Shown here: positions 24,230-34,838 of the stretch, piece by piece
How the letters are laid out: the number at the start of each line of letters is the position of its first letter
Numbering within the stretch: the stretch's first letter is position 1
From: Tragulus kanchil
Lineage: Eukaryota; Chordata; Mammalia; Artiodactyla; Tragulidae
Direction of reading: 5' to 3'
Length of the DNA: 64,000 bases
Assembly: GCA_022376925.1 (NCBI GenBank)
Contig: JAIOJX010000004.1
Coordinates: forward strand, 174,373,501-174,437,500
The notes under the pieces: model-generated
Told to the model about the DNA's origin: nothing
Database searches by the model: none
Seen by the model: only the letters and a program-made list of their open reading frames with translations
Translations under genes and position numbers: made by a program

Positions 24230-24397
24230 AAACCTGACGGACAGGTAACTGGGGAAGAGTTGCAACGTATTCTGAATTGCATGGTTGTAAAAATAAGTGA
24301 TTCGGACTTCAAAGAGCTCATGCGAACACTTGACCCTCAGTGCACGGGCCGCGTTGATGTGCGCAAGTTTATTGATCTAACTGAAGAGAACCCTAAG
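24230..24397 (+). CDS. EFCAB6: EFCAB6 exon c, duplicate copy
   Basis: This is identical in exon sequence and splice sites to 23113-23280, 1117 bp away, in the second half of tandem pair 6. The flanking intron copies differ by a few transitions and one C/G change just 3' of the donor, which looks like allelic variation. Because the exon is phase 0-0 and intact, an automated model could keep both copies and wrongly predict an extra pair of EF-hands. Confidence 0.78.
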
Positions 24398-24677
24398 GTG
24401 AGCTGGTGCCCCTAACGTCACTTTTGCTTTTCTGGTTATGGCAGGAAACTTCAGTGTTCTTAGTGAAGTACGGTTTAAATGAATGAATGATGTTTTTTAC
24501 CTGAGTTAATTTTCATTTTAAGTGAGAGTTTAAGTAAAAGTTGTCTGATTTTAACTTTTAGTTTCTGAATCTCAGTGATGGATGATCTTTGACATTTCCA
24601 AAAACCTTTCCTTGAATGACCATACTTTGTATGCCAGGTATAACTCCTTTTCACAGCATTTCAGTAGCAATTCTAGA

Positions 24678-24865
24678 ACCTGCCTGCCAGTGCAGAAGGC
24701 ATAAGAGACGCAGGTTTATTGGGAAGATCCCCTGGAGGAGGGCGTGGCCACCACTCCAGTATTCTTGCCTGGAGAATCCCATGGACAGAGGAGCCTATCG
24801 ACACTGGCCCACAGGGTTGCAAAGAGTCAGACATGAATGAAGCAGCTCACCATGCATGCACACAA
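24678..24865 (+). mobile_element. Bov-tA SINE, degraded 5' part
   Basis: 'aagatcccctggaggagggc', 'ccactccagtattcttgcct', 'ggagaatcccatggacagag' and 'ttgcaaagagtcagacatga' are clear; the tRNA-like head is poorly preserved. Confidence 0.85.
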
Positions 24866-24906
24866 GGTGGGCACTCAGGAAAACATAATATTAAAACTGC
24901 TAACTG

Positions 24907-25206
24907 GGGCTTCCCTGGTGGCCCAGTGGGTAAGGACACCGCCTTGCAATGCAGGGGGCGCCGGTTCGATCCCTGGCCTGGGAAGATCCCACGTGCCACG
25001 GAGCAGCTGGACCAATGTGTGCAATTACCGAGCCGGAGCTCTGGAGCGCATGCGCCCAGAGCCAGTGCTCTGCGACAACAGAGGCCACCGCAATGGGAGG
25101 CCCACACGGGCCAAAGAACAAAGATGGATGAAAATAAATAAATGAAAGGCCAATAGAAGTGGCCCGCCTGCCCCCCTCCCTCCCTAGCCCACCCCCCAGA
25201 AAAATA
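24907..25206 (+). mobile_element. CHR-like tRNA-derived SINE, long-tailed
   Basis: Well preserved: GGGCTTCCCTGGTGGCCCAG, 'cgccggttcgatccctggcc', 'ctggagcgcatgcgcccaga', 'ggccaatagaagtggcccgc' and then a C-rich tail up to about 25200. The tail matches in reverse those at 2551 and 50178. Confidence 0.9.
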
Positions 25207-25349
25207 CCTCCTAACCTCTATCTGGTAAAAGAAGTCTTTAACAAACGTTTCAACAAAACTCTGCTAGTGCATACTGCGTGCATTATCTGAAACTAATCTG
25301 ATATTTTATGTCTTTAATTTTTTTTTCTTTAATTTAGAGAAATGGTCCT

Positions 25350-25641
25350 CTTTTTTTGGCCATTTCTATTGGTCTTTCATTTATTTATTTTCATCCATCT
25401 TTGTCTTTTAGCCCGTGTAGGCCTCTCATTGCAGTGGCCTTGCTCGTTGCAGGGCACCTGCTCTGGGCGCATGCGCTCCAGAGCTGCAGCTCAGCAGTTG
25501 GACACACTGGTGTTAGGGTTAGGGTTAGGGTTAGGTCCAGCTGCTCCATGGCATGTGGGATCTTCCCAGGCCAGGGATCGAATCGGCACCCCTTGCACTG
25601 CAAGGTGATGTCCTTACGCACTGGACCACAAGGGAAGCCCT
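25350..25641 (-). mobile_element. CHR-like SINE with telomere-like insertion
   Basis: Reverse copy ending GGGCTTCCCTTGTGGTCC. Other members read straight through from the 'ggacacaccggtccagccgc' block. This copy has an extra (TTAGGG)3TTAGG at 25513-25535 at that point. Confidence 0.9.
25513..25535 (+). repeat. Interstitial telomere-type repeat (TTAGGG)3TTAGG
   Basis: Twenty-three bases of perfect vertebrate telomere repeat interrupt the SINE at 25350-25641. No other telomeric run is seen in the window. Confidence 0.95.
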
Positions 25642-25795
25642 GTCTTTAATTTTTTTAAATGCTAAATAGCTACTAAAATTATAGAAGGATTAATAATAAC
25701 GGACTATCAACTTTTCAACCAAAACAAATAAATACTAAAAGTAAGTGTCTGTCACTAGGGGCAATAAGCAGTGCTTGTTCTGTTTTATTGCAAGT

Positions 25796-26020
25796 GCATA
25801 TGTGCTCCGTCACTTCACTCGTGTCTACCTTCATGTGGCCCCGTGGACTGCAGCCCGCCAGGCTCCTCTGTCCCTGGGATTCCCCAGGCAGGACTGCTGG
25901 AGTGGGTTGCCACACTCTTCTCCAGGGGATCTTCCTGACCCAGGGATCGAATCCAAGATTCCTGCATCTCCTGCGTCGGCAGGCGGGTTCTGTACCGCTA
26001 GCACCACCTGAGAAGCCCAC
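25796..26020 (-). mobile_element. Bov-tA/Bov-A2 SINE
   Basis: Reverse copy with 'ccccgtggactgcagcccgc', 'ctggagtgggttgccacact' and 'ttcctgacccagggatcgaa'. The tRNA-like head is at the 3' side. Confidence 0.9.
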
Positions 26021-26662
26021 CTTGTGCATGTGCTAACCCGCGTCCCTCGGTGCTCCTTGAGCCCTGATTCAGAAGTGAGTCCCAGAGCCCTTTCACCTAG
26101 AGAAACGGAGAACCACGACTTCTCCAGAGTGCCGCTGTGGGACAGACCCGGTCTTGTCTCTTGTACGTCATCGCCTCTGACTATCACCACAACCCGGCTC
26201 ATAGTCATCCCTTTTCCTTTTTAAATTAAATCTATTTTATTTTTCTCTAAAAATGAAACTACCGATACATGATAGCACGCTCTCCCCGTGGCCACCAGTC
26301 TGTTCTGTGCCTGCGCTGGGTCAGCCCTGCTCACCTCTGCGCTTCCAACCCGCTCGGGGTTCCAAGCCTCACAGGATGAAGCAGAGTGTCCCAGCGTGGT
26401 GGAGGGCAGCCTGGCAGCCCAGCCCTGCCGCCTCTCACGGGGTCTGCTCATCACCCTACCGCTCAGGTCCCCGGGCTCACTCTGCCAGCCTTTCCACTGC
26501 AGCTCCTGCCAGGCTGCCCTTCCCGCCTGCTTGTCCAGGGCCCTTCAGCAGGCCTCAGTGGGCCCGTGTCTTCCCGGGGCACCCGACTCCTCTGACAAAG
26601 TTGACCCTGCCGTCGTCAACCTCACACGCCCATGCCAGCCACCGGGCCACTGTTTTTAGGAC
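26021..26662. other. Intron, no feature recognised
   Basis: C-rich sequence with overlapping open frames on both strands. No splice-consistent EFCAB6 exon and no clear repeat. Confidence 0.5.
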
Positions 26663-26792
26663 AGCCGTTTATCCATTTATTTGGCCACGCCGAGTGGCCT
26701 GGGAGATCTTGGTTTCCTGAGCAGGGATCCAGCCCAAGCCCCTCGCCATGGCCGCGCACAGTCCTAACCACGGAACCAGCAGGGAAGCCCCC
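26663..26792 (-). mobile_element. CHR-type SINE fragment
   Basis: Reverse copy: 'gtttatccatttatttggcc' at the tail side, 'cctgagcagggatccagccc' in the middle, and GGGCTTCCCTGCTGGTTCCG as the head read in reverse. Confidence 0.75.
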
Positions 26793-27164
26793 AGAGGGCC
26801 ACATGCGTGTCGTGCTGTGGTCGTGCCTCCGGGAGGGCGGAGGCCTCTCTGCTCCCGCTGCCAGAGGCCCCCACCCGCGTGGCCCAGCGCCAGGCCCGCT
26901 CGCAGACGGGGTGCCGAGGGCACGTCCGCAGGGAGGAGCGGATGAGGAACACTGCGCTCAGACGTGCGAATACAAGGTGTGGGTCACCGCTGACTCTGAC
27001 ACGGGTGGATGGTGTTCCGTTGTCGCCTGCTCTTGCAGGTTCTTCCACACGCTTATGCAGGCATACGTGTACTTCGGGTTTTTTTTTTTTGCAGCTTTAC
27101 TGAGGCGTAATTGATATATAAAAGCACACAGTTTATTATACTATATACAGTTTGATGAGCTGGA

Positions 27165-27207
27165 TATATATGTGTGTGTGTGTATATATATATACATATA
27201 TACACGC
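27165..27207. repeat. AT/GT microsatellite
   Basis: Alternating TA and TG dinucleotides (TATATATGTGTGTGTGTATA and following). Confidence 0.9.
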
Positions 27208-27267
27208 TTTCATATATATCCATTTTAGTTTAAAATCAGATCATGTAGTTAGTGACCTTTTAGTTAA

Positions 27268-27556
27268 TTCTTTCTTTCTTTCTTTTTTTTTTTTTTTTAA
27301 CTTTGGCCTCTTTTATTTATTTATTTATTTTCATCCGTCTTTATTCTTCGGCCCCTGTGGGCCTCCCATTGCAGCAGCCTCCCTGGCCGCAGAGCGCCGG
27401 CTCCGGGCTCATGGGCTCCAGAGCGCTGGCTCGCAATTGGACACACCGGTCCAGCCGCTCTGCGGCACAAGGGATCCTCCCAGGCGAGGGATGGAGCCAG
27501 TGCCCCCTGCACTGCAAGGCAGACTCTTTACCCACTGGACCACCAGGGAAGCCCTC
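27268..27556 (-). mobile_element. CHR-like tRNA-derived SINE
   Basis: Reverse copy with T-rich tail (TTCTTTCT repeats at 27268), 'attgcagcagcctccctggc', 'ccactggaccaccagggaag' at the head side. It abuts pair 7. Confidence 0.88.
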
Positions 27557-28074
27557 TGGTAAATTATTGATGAACATGTCATTAGCCCTTCGTGTCAGTA
27601 AGAATTCTGCCATGCTGTATTAAAAGATGCAGAGGACTCCCTGTTGTTATAATCCAGGTGTGCTACAAGGAGTATGGTCGTGCCTACTTTTTTTCCTTTT
27701 GCATTATCCTATGATAATTTCTTCAGTGTAAATTTCTAGAACTGGCATGAAATTTTTCTGTATCGGTTTAAAATTTATGTTAGTGATTTTACAAGTCGAA
27801 CGTGTGTATAAAGTACAAAAAGCAGAAACACAGATGGGAACACAGGAGAGGTGAGCGTCCGGCCACCACGTCCCAGCCACTCCGTGGGGCAGTCGCGCTT
27901 TGGCGATGGGCGCTGTCTGGTCCCCTGTGGCCTTCAGCGCGGGCGGCTTCCTTCCTTTTCCATCTCAGCCATTCTGATAGGCAACCATGTCTCATTACTC
28001 TTTGCCTTTGCCTTTACTTAACTTCTAGGCAGTGGACTTTTTTTCATGTTTATTGTACTTTTTTACATGAACAC

Positions 28075-28215
28075 AAGTTAAATGTTGGTGTCCTCATTTC
28101 CAGATGGGCCAGTGGGGCTGACACACTTGCTCAAGATCTAGACTATCGGCTCAACAGGGACGAGGCTGACAGCCCCAAGTCCGCCTACCTCCAAAGCTCC
28201 CACTGCCTTTATGAG
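28075..28215 (+). mobile_element. MIR-like remnant (duplicate 29225-29365)
   Basis: 'ggtgtcctcatttccagatg', 'acacttgctcaagatctaga' and 'ccaagtccgcctacctccaa' follow the pattern of the MIR core and 3' side. Duplicated in pair 7. Confidence 0.55.
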
Positions 28216-28253
28216 TGACTTGTATTTATATATATTTTCTCTCTCCCAATCAG

Positions 28254-28313
28254 CTGAGCAAAATGCCTTCCTATAAAGACACCAAGGTGCCTCTCTTCCT
28301 GGCCTGGGACTCA
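28254..28313 (+). CDS. EFCAB6: EFCAB6 exon d (first copy)
   Basis: This small 60-nt exon of 20 codons is in phase 0-0. The acceptor is TCTCTCCCAATCAG and the donor TCA|GTAAGT. It encodes LSKMPSYKDT then KVPLFLAWDS, a linker that continues the ENPK end of exon c and precedes the next EF-hand-like unit. It is too short to stand out as an open frame and was found by following the phase from exon c to exon e. Its copy is at 29404-29463. Confidence 0.85.
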
Positions 28314-28414
28314 GTAAGTAGCACTTTTCCTATGTGGCCCTGGGTGCTGCCTCCCACCCCAGGTTACACACATGCAGCTTGGTAAATATGTTTGTGTTTT
28401 TTTTTTCCTGTTAG

Positions 28415-28574
28415 GTGGAAGAAATTATTCACGACTCGATTGTTAGAAATCTGTTGGCTTTCTGTAACATGCTGCGGTCGTATGACCTCAGAGACACAGG
28501 GCTCATTGACTAAATAATTTCAAGAAAATCATGCGCATATTCTGCCCATTTTTAACAACCGAACATTTAGTAAA
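28415..28574 (+). pseudogene. EFCAB6: EFCAB6 exon e, copy with frameshift and stop
   Basis: This is the same exon as 29565-29725 but one base shorter, and it reads GGGCTCATTGACTAAATA where the other copy reads GGGCTCATTGGACGAAATA. One G is missing and a G is read as T, giving a TAA stop and a shifted frame in the middle of an EF-hand-like unit. The acceptor TCCTGTTAG and donor GTAAGT are intact. The defect lies about 200 bp from the end of the first half of the tandem pair, where other pairs also collect errors. I read it as a contig-end sequencing error, not a gene-disabling mutation. Confidence 0.85.
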
Positions 28575-29403
28575 GTAAGTTTTCAGATAACAAAATTCAT
28601 TCATGCCACATTTTTCATGAAGTCTGCTTTATAATTCTCAACCTCTTTTTGCATGTGTTCTGCAGTGGTAGCAGGTAGTCCTGGTCGTCACTCCTGTATA
28701 TTGAGTCTCTGGTAAATTATTGATGAACATGTCATTAGCCCTTCGTGTCAGTAAGAATTCTGCCATGCTGTATTAAAAGATGCAGAGGACTCCTGTTGTT
28801 ATAATCCAGGTGTGCTACAAGGAGTATGGTCGTGCCTACTTTTTCCTTTTGCATTATCCTATGATAATTTCTTCAGTGTAAATTTCTAGAACTGGCATGA
28901 AATTTTTCTGTATCGGTTTAAAATTTATGTTAGTGATTTTACAAGTCGAACGTGTGTATAAAGTACAAAAAGCAGAAACACAGATGGGAACACAGGAGAG
29001 GTGAGCGTCCGGCCACCACGTCCCAGCCACTCCGTGGGGCAGTCGCGCTTTGGCGATGGGCGCTGTCTGGTCCCCTGTGGCCTTCAGCGCGGGCGGCTTC
29101 CTTCCTTTTCCATCTCAGCCATTCTGATAGGCAACCATGTCTCATTACTCTTTGCCTTTGCCTTTACTTAACTTCTAGGCAGTGGACTTTTTTTCATGTT
29201 TATTGTACTTTTTTACATGAACACAAGTTAAATGTTGGTGTCCTCATTTCCAGATGGGCCAGTGGGGCTGACACACTTGCTCAAGATCTAGACTATCGGC
29301 TCAACAGGGACGAGGCTGACAGCCCCAAGTCCGCCTACCTCCAAAGCTCCCACTGCCTTTATGAGTGACTTGTATTTATATATATTTTCTCTCTCCCAAT
29401 CAG

Positions 29404-29463
29404 CTGAGCAAAATGCCTTCCTATAAAGACACCAAGGTGCCTCTCTTCCTGGCCTGGGACTCA
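29404..29463 (+). CDS. EFCAB6: EFCAB6 exon d, duplicate copy
   Basis: This copy has the same 60 nt and the same splice sites as 28254-28313, displaced by 1150 bp in the second half of tandem pair 7. I see no difference between the copies. It is followed by the intact copy of exon e. Confidence 0.78.
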
Positions 29464-29564
29464 GTAAGTAGCACTTTTCCTATGTGGCCCTGGGTGCTGC
29501 CTCCCACCCCAGGTTACACACATGCAGCTTGGTAAATATGTTTGTGTTTTTTTTTTCCTGTTAG

Positions 29565-29725
29565 GTGGAAGAAATTATTCACGACTCGATTGTTAGAAAT
29601 CTGTTGGCTTTCTGTAACATGCTGCGGTCGTATGACCTCAGAGACACAGGGCTCATTGGACGAAATAATTTCAAGAAAATCATGCGCATATTCTGCCCAT
29701 TTTTAACAACCGAACATTTAGTAAA
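29565..29725 (+). CDS. EFCAB6: EFCAB6 exon e, intact copy
   Basis: This 161-nt exon enters in phase 0 and leaves with AA of a split Lys codon, which the first A of the exon at 36592 completes. It encodes VEEIIHDSIVRNLLAFCNML, then the degenerate EF-loop DLRDTGLIGRNN (Gly6 and Ile8 kept, Asn at position 12), then the exiting helix NFKKIMRIFCPFL. Acceptor is TTTTCCTGTTAG and donor GTAAA|GTAAGT. This is the copy to use for the gene model, since the copy at 28415 carries a one-base loss and a stop. Confidence 0.9.
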
Positions 29726-29860
29726 GTAAGTTTTCAGATAACAAAATTCATTCATGCCACATTTTTCATGAAGTCTGCTTTATAATTCTCAACCTCTTTT
29801 TGCATGTGTTCTGCAGTGGTAGCAGGTAGTCCTGGTCGTCACTCCTGTATATTGAGTCTC

Positions 29861-31831
29861 TTCTAAGCCTTGGACCTTGGTTGAGAGCCTGGCATGTGTG
29901 ACTGAGTCCTGGCCACAAGCGTGTAGGGTTGCAGTACAACTCCTTTTCCTGGATAAGGAGAGGCAGGGAGGCCTGGAGACGCCCAGGGCTCGTGGGGAGT
30001 GAGCAGTGGAGCCTGGGTCCCATCCTGGTCCCCACAACTCCTATGGTGTGACTCCTTACACTGTTCTGTCTGCCAGGGTGTCCGGCTGTGACCAGCCAGC
30101 CCGTAAACAGTAGCCTGATTTATAGTTTTCTTTCATTTTAGTTCAAAATTCACTCTGTGGTGGATGAGCTGAAGCTAGAGGGGATGGGGATATGGAGAAA
30201 GAAGAGAAGGGTGTCCTGAAGCCCCCTGGATCCTGCCTGGGGTCCCTGCCACCCTCCCTGCTCAGGGGCTCACTGCTGGGGCGCTCGCTCCCTGTGGATG
30301 AGCGTGCCAGGCTGCAGGGTGGAGAGGCAGGCTGCCCGCGGCTCTACGCCACCACCACGAGCTGTCATCCCAGAACCCCACGCCGCAGGGCCTCAGGGGT
30401 GCGGCAGGGGTGGGGCGTTGTGCCCCGGCGTGCGGGCTGTGATCAGGGAGATTCCTCTGTGGAAATACAGTGAAATCAGAGGAGCTCTTCCGCTCCTTCC
30501 GTTGGAATGTTAAAAGTCTTATTTTTTGTTTTTCTTTGTATTACACTGATTTAAAGTGACCCGAAACACAGTTCATCTGCTTGGTAATTGTTGGCCTCTC
30601 GAGTCTACTTTCTGCAGACACTCACAGCCTGTTTCCCCATGGTCTATCCCCAGCAAGAGGAGCTTGCAAGAGCTCAGCGTGCTGGGCCGGGTGTTGGCAC
30701 TCATCCGGTTTTCGGAACATTTGCAGGAGGCTCAGTGTGCTTGTGGGTGGAAGACACTGGGCAAAGGGGAGCAGCGGGTGACCGCACGTCCAGAGAGGCC
30801 TCTGGAGGTGCTCAGGGAGAGGTGAACGCCTAGGCCACCAGGAAGGCTTTGGGAACCCCGGTGCCCGTGCCCCGTCCACAGGCTGGCAGGCTGCAGGTCC
30901 CTGCGTCTGCAGTTGAGAAGCAGAGCTGAGGGGGATCGGAGCCAGTGCGGGGACTTTAGACAGGGCGGGTGACAACTTCAGATGGGTGCTCTGTAGAGTT
31001 GGCTCTGGCTCCAGGGTCGGGAGCAGGTGTAACAGGGAGACAGGGAAAGGAAGGGGCTGGAAAGGAGGAGCCAGCAGAGGACCCCAGGGGCGGCTGCTCT
31101 GGGATGGTCTGCCGTGGAAGGGCAGGCCCAGTGCCTCTGGACAGGGGGGCTGACGGCAGAGGAGGCGAGGAGCCCTGCTCGAGCCAGCAGACGGGCAGGC
31201 GGGAGGCAGGGCCGCGGGTCAGCAAGGGAACAGACGAGAGTCAGCCGGTCAGAGTGAGAACATCAGAGAATGACGCCAGGAGGATGTGGGGCTCAGAGGG
31301 GAGTCTGAGCCAAGATAAGACCCTGGCGTCCTCCTCACACCGAAAGCTGTTCATTCGTTCATCAGGCATTTCTCTAGGGTCCATGGTGGACCGTCTGGGG
31401 TCACGGGGCCTTGGAAGGAGCTGGCAGAGCACCACCAGGCAGCCAGGCCCCTGGCTGCTCCCGCAGCAGAGGCTGCAGAGAAGGGCGGGGTGACGGGACA
31501 GGAAGCGGGTGCCTGAGGCTAAAGGGGCAGGGAGTCCTGGGGAGCAGGCGCAGGCCGTCGGGGTCGGAGGTCACAGAGGAAGCAAGTGGGGTGAGCAGGA
31601 AGGCGGGGTTGGGAGGGGCAGGGGGAGACCCAGCAAGGCTGGATGTGGAGTGGAGCAGGCAGGGCTGAGAGAGGATTCACTTCCTCACAGGCAGGCGTTG
31701 TGAGTGTCTGCAGGCGGCGAGGAGAAGCTAATGGCGAGCCAGGGACCAGAGCCAGCGTCTGGAGAGAAAGCGTAGACGGAGCCAGGACGGGGAGACAGGT
31801 TGGGGGGGTGCTGACCCAGGAGTCCCGCCCC
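29861..31831. other. Intron, no feature recognised
   Basis: G-rich toward 31000-31800, with many overlapping open frames and no phase-consistent exon. A purine-rich stretch at 31540-31660 is of low complexity. I see no clear transposon. Confidence 0.5.
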
Positions 31832-34058
31832 TGGACTTCTGTTTCCTCAGTGAAGGGGGAGGCAAGATCGTCAGCCGAGCGGGAGGTCGCAGGTGGACTA
31901 GGCAGCTTGGGAAATTGTTAAAGGTTTGGAGCAGCTTCCAAGGAGCAGCCGAGGGGACCTCTCGGGGTCTCCGTTTATTTGTCCATAGCAAGCAAGATGT
32001 TGCCCGACGGCATTCACGGTCTGCCTGAGTGCGGCTTGTCGCCTTTACATCAGCTCCTCTTTATCTGATGTATATTCATTTATTTTTTAAAAAAGGCTTT
32101 TCCTCCATGTGAAAACAGCATCACTCGCTGTAAAGAGGTTACACTAAGACTGCATTTCAGGAAACAGTATGATTAAATCCTAATGAGATGTGTCTGTCTG
32201 CCAAAGGCTCGGAGCGGGAGACTCGCTATCGCTTTGTTAAGATGTAGGTTAATAAGTAGAAAAAATACGAACTACGTTCGATATCACTTGAAGTACAAGA
32301 AATGCAAATTTGCAAACGTGGAAAGAACAGGAAGGAAAGCAGCTGGTCCTTGCGCGTGTGTTGGGGGATGTAAATGGCAAGGCCTCTTTGGAAAGCGGTT
32401 TAGTGTAACAAGGGGGCATCCCTGGTGGCTCAGAGGGCAAGGAATCCACCTGCCATGTGGGAGACCCTGGGCCCATCCCTAGGTGCGGAAGACCCCTGGA
32501 GAAGGGAATGGCTACCCCCTCTAGGATTCTTGCTGGAGAGTTCCAGGAGCCTAGTGGCCTCAGTCCACGGGGTCGCGAGGAGTCAGACGTGACTGAGGGA
32601 CGAACCCTTTCACTTTTTCCACTCTGGTGTGAGAAGAACCACCCCCTGCCCCTTTTGTGGCTGCAGTGCTTCTAGGAATTCGTGCCGTGAACACACGTGG
32701 AGGTTCAGGGTGTGCTTGGAGTGCAGCGGGCTGAACTGCCGGGGCGTGGGGCGGGGCGGGCAGGAAGTGGAGAAGAGCTCAAGCTTCTGGCTCGAGCACC
32801 GGGGGCTCGGGGTTGTCGTCTGAGCTGGGGAGGCTGAGGGGGCGGTTTCAGGGGGTGAAAATCAGCAGTTCCATTTTGGACGTGTCACCTTGGAGAAGAG
32901 ATGCGTGAGGCTCACTGCTCGGAGCGGCTCACCTCCTCTCTTTGGACTTCTGTTTCCTCAGTGAAGGGGGAGGCAAGATCGTCAGCCGAGCGGGAGGTCG
33001 CAGGTGGACTAGGCAGCTTGGGAAATTGTTAAAGGTTTGGAGCAGCTTCCAAGGAGCAGCCGAGGGGACCTCTCGGGGTCTCCGTTTATTTGTCCATAGC
33101 AAGCAAGATGTTGCCCGACGGCATTCACGGTCTGCCTGAGTGCGGCTTGTCGCCTTTACATCAGCTCCTCTTTATCTGATGTATATTCATTTATTTTTTA
33201 AAAAAGGCTTTTCCTCCATGTGAAAACAGCATCACTCGCTGTAAAGAGGTTACACTAAGACTGCATTTCAGGAAACAGTATGATTAAATCCTAATGAGAT
33301 GTGTCTGTCTGCCAAAGGCTCGGAGCGGGAGACTCGCTATCGCTTTGTTAAGATGTAGGTTAATAAGTAGAAAAAATACGAACTACGTTCGATATCACTT
33401 GAAGTACAAGAAATGCAAATTTGCAAACGTGGAAAGAACAGGAAGGAAAGCAGCTGGTCCTTGCGCGTGTTGGGGGATGTAAATGGCAAGGCCTCCTTGG
33501 AAAGCGGTTTAGTGTAACAAGGGGGCATCCCTGGTGGCTCAGAGGGCAAGGAATCCACCTGCCATGTGGGAGACCCTGGGCCCATCCCTAGGTGCGGAAG
33601 ACCCCTGGAGAAGGGAATGGCTACCCCCTCTAGGATTCTTGCTGGAGAGTTCCAGGAGCCTAGTGGCCTCAGTCCACGGGGTCGCGAGGAGTCAGACGTG
33701 ACTGAGGGACGAACCCTTTCACTTTTTCCACTCTGGTGTGAGAAGAACCACCCCCTGCCCCTTTTGTGGCTGCAGTGCTTCTAGGAATTCGTGCCGTGAA
33801 CACACGTGGAGGTTCAGGGTGTGCTTGGAGTGCAGCGGGCTGAACTGCCGGGGCGTGGGGCGGGGCGGGCAGGAAGTGGAGAAGAGCTCAAGCTTCTGGC
33901 TCGAGCACCGGGGGCTCGGGGTTGTCGTCTGAGCTGGGGAGGCTGAGGGGGCGGTTTCAGGGGGTGAAAATCAGCAGTTCCATTTTGGACGTGTCACCTT
34001 GGAGAAGAGATGCGTGAGGCTCACTGCTCGGAGCGGCCAGCCGCGGTGCTCACCTCCT
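31832..34058. repeat. Tandem pair 8 (31832-32940 / 32943-34058)
   Basis: Offset is about 1111. Each half includes a Bov-tA SINE. About a dozen bases are missing at the very end of the first half (GCGGCTCACC where the second half has GCGGCCAGCCGCGGTGCTCACC). It is chained to pair 9, sharing 33803-34058. Confidence 0.95.
32414..32612 (+). mobile_element. Bov-tA SINE (duplicate 33523-33722)
   Basis: 'catccctggtggctcagagg', 'aggaatccacctgccatgtg', 'ggttaccccctctaggattc'-like middle and 'cacggggtcgcgaggagtca' end. Duplicated in pair 8. Confidence 0.9.
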
Positions 34059-34084
34059 TCTCTGCCTGCCCCGCCGGCCTCCCA

Positions 34085-34275
34085 GGTGCTCTCTCCAACC
34101 AGCTCATTTTCCACGGCTCTTGTCATCTGTTTATGTTTGTCACCTGAACCACAGCAAGGATGTAAAGTGCAGGGACCTTGTCTCTTCCCCCGAACCCCCA
34201 GTACCTAGGAGTGGAACAGCGCCTGGCTCATGTCAAGCAAGGGAATGAAGGAAGGAAGGAGGGAAGGAGAGAGGG
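34085..34275 (+). mobile_element. L2-like 3' end with GGAA-rich tail (duplicate 35180-35370)
   Basis: 'agtgcagggaccttgtctct', 'cccagtacctaggagtggaa' and 'cagcgcctggctcatg' match the L2 3' end. It is followed by a GGAA/GGGA-rich simple repeat at 34245-34275. Confidence 0.6.
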
Positions 34276-34484
34276 AGCTTTACTGGATTGACCATGCAGG
34301 CAACTGGATTTTTGAGATGGAAGCTTCTCTCTCTCTTCTGCATTATGTAGCCAGTCCTTGTCTAAACTATGAAGATCATGTTAAAACCCTGCCTGAAGCA
34401 CTTGGGTGTCCTCTTGCCAGCTGGAGAATACCAGCTGCTTTACCAGAGTGTGGCTTCCTCGCCCCCAGACCCCTCCAGACCTTG

Positions 34485-34615
34485 GACTCTGGAGCCAGAA
34501 TGCTGGGGTTCAAATCCCAGCTCTGCCCTGAGCAAGCTGTGAACTTGGGCAAGTTCTGAGCACGAGAGCTGTGATGAGGCTCAAAGGAGGCAGTAGACAG
34601 AAAGCATCCACGGGG
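34485..34615 (+). mobile_element. MIR (duplicate 35580-35710)
   Basis: 'ggggttcaaatcccagctct' and 'gtgaacttgggcaagttctg' are the diagnostic MIR core. Confidence 0.8.
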
Positions 34616-34784
34616 ACCTCTCGTATGCTGCGGCTGTTCCTGCAGGTCCCAGCTCTGCTGGGCTGACTGGCCTCCTGTTTCCTAAAAACACTGAGCTCTC
34701 TGTTGCCTCTGGGCTTCCAGATGGTCCGCCTCCTCGGTTCAGAATGAGCACTTTCCCAGCCCCTTGCAGCGCTATGAGGTGGGT

Positions 34785-34838
34785 GTTGCTCTGCATTGGC
34801 AGCCGGGAGTCTTAACCACCAGACCACCACGAAGGTCT
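34785..34838 (-). mobile_element. CHR-type SINE head fragment (duplicate 35880-35933)
   Basis: 'gctctgcattggcagccggg' and 'cttaaccaccagaccaccac' in reverse match the tRNA-like head of CHR-type SINEs. Confidence 0.65.

Larger units (their letters stand above)
22277..24506. repeat. Tandem pair 6 (22277-23393 / 23394-24506), carries exon c
   Basis: Offset is 1117. Interior differences are mainly transitions (for example GTGTGGCGGAGCC against GTGTGGTGGAGCC), as expected of two alleles. Its first 85 bases also end the first half of pair 5, so that short segment occurs three times (21197, 22277, 23394). Confidence 0.95.
27554..29860. repeat. Tandem pair 7 (27554-28710 / 28707-29860), carries exons d and e
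   Basis: Offset is 1153, settling to 1150. The second half lost bases in C and T runs near its start (28790, 28841). The first half lost a base in exon e about 200 bp before its end, creating a stop. Both halves contain exons d and e. Confidence 0.96.

Noticed and set aside
23095..24415. Biological tandem duplication of an EF-hand exon
   Set aside because: Introns around both copies match almost completely and the same offset recurs at fourteen other sites without regard to exons; an assembly overlap explains it better.
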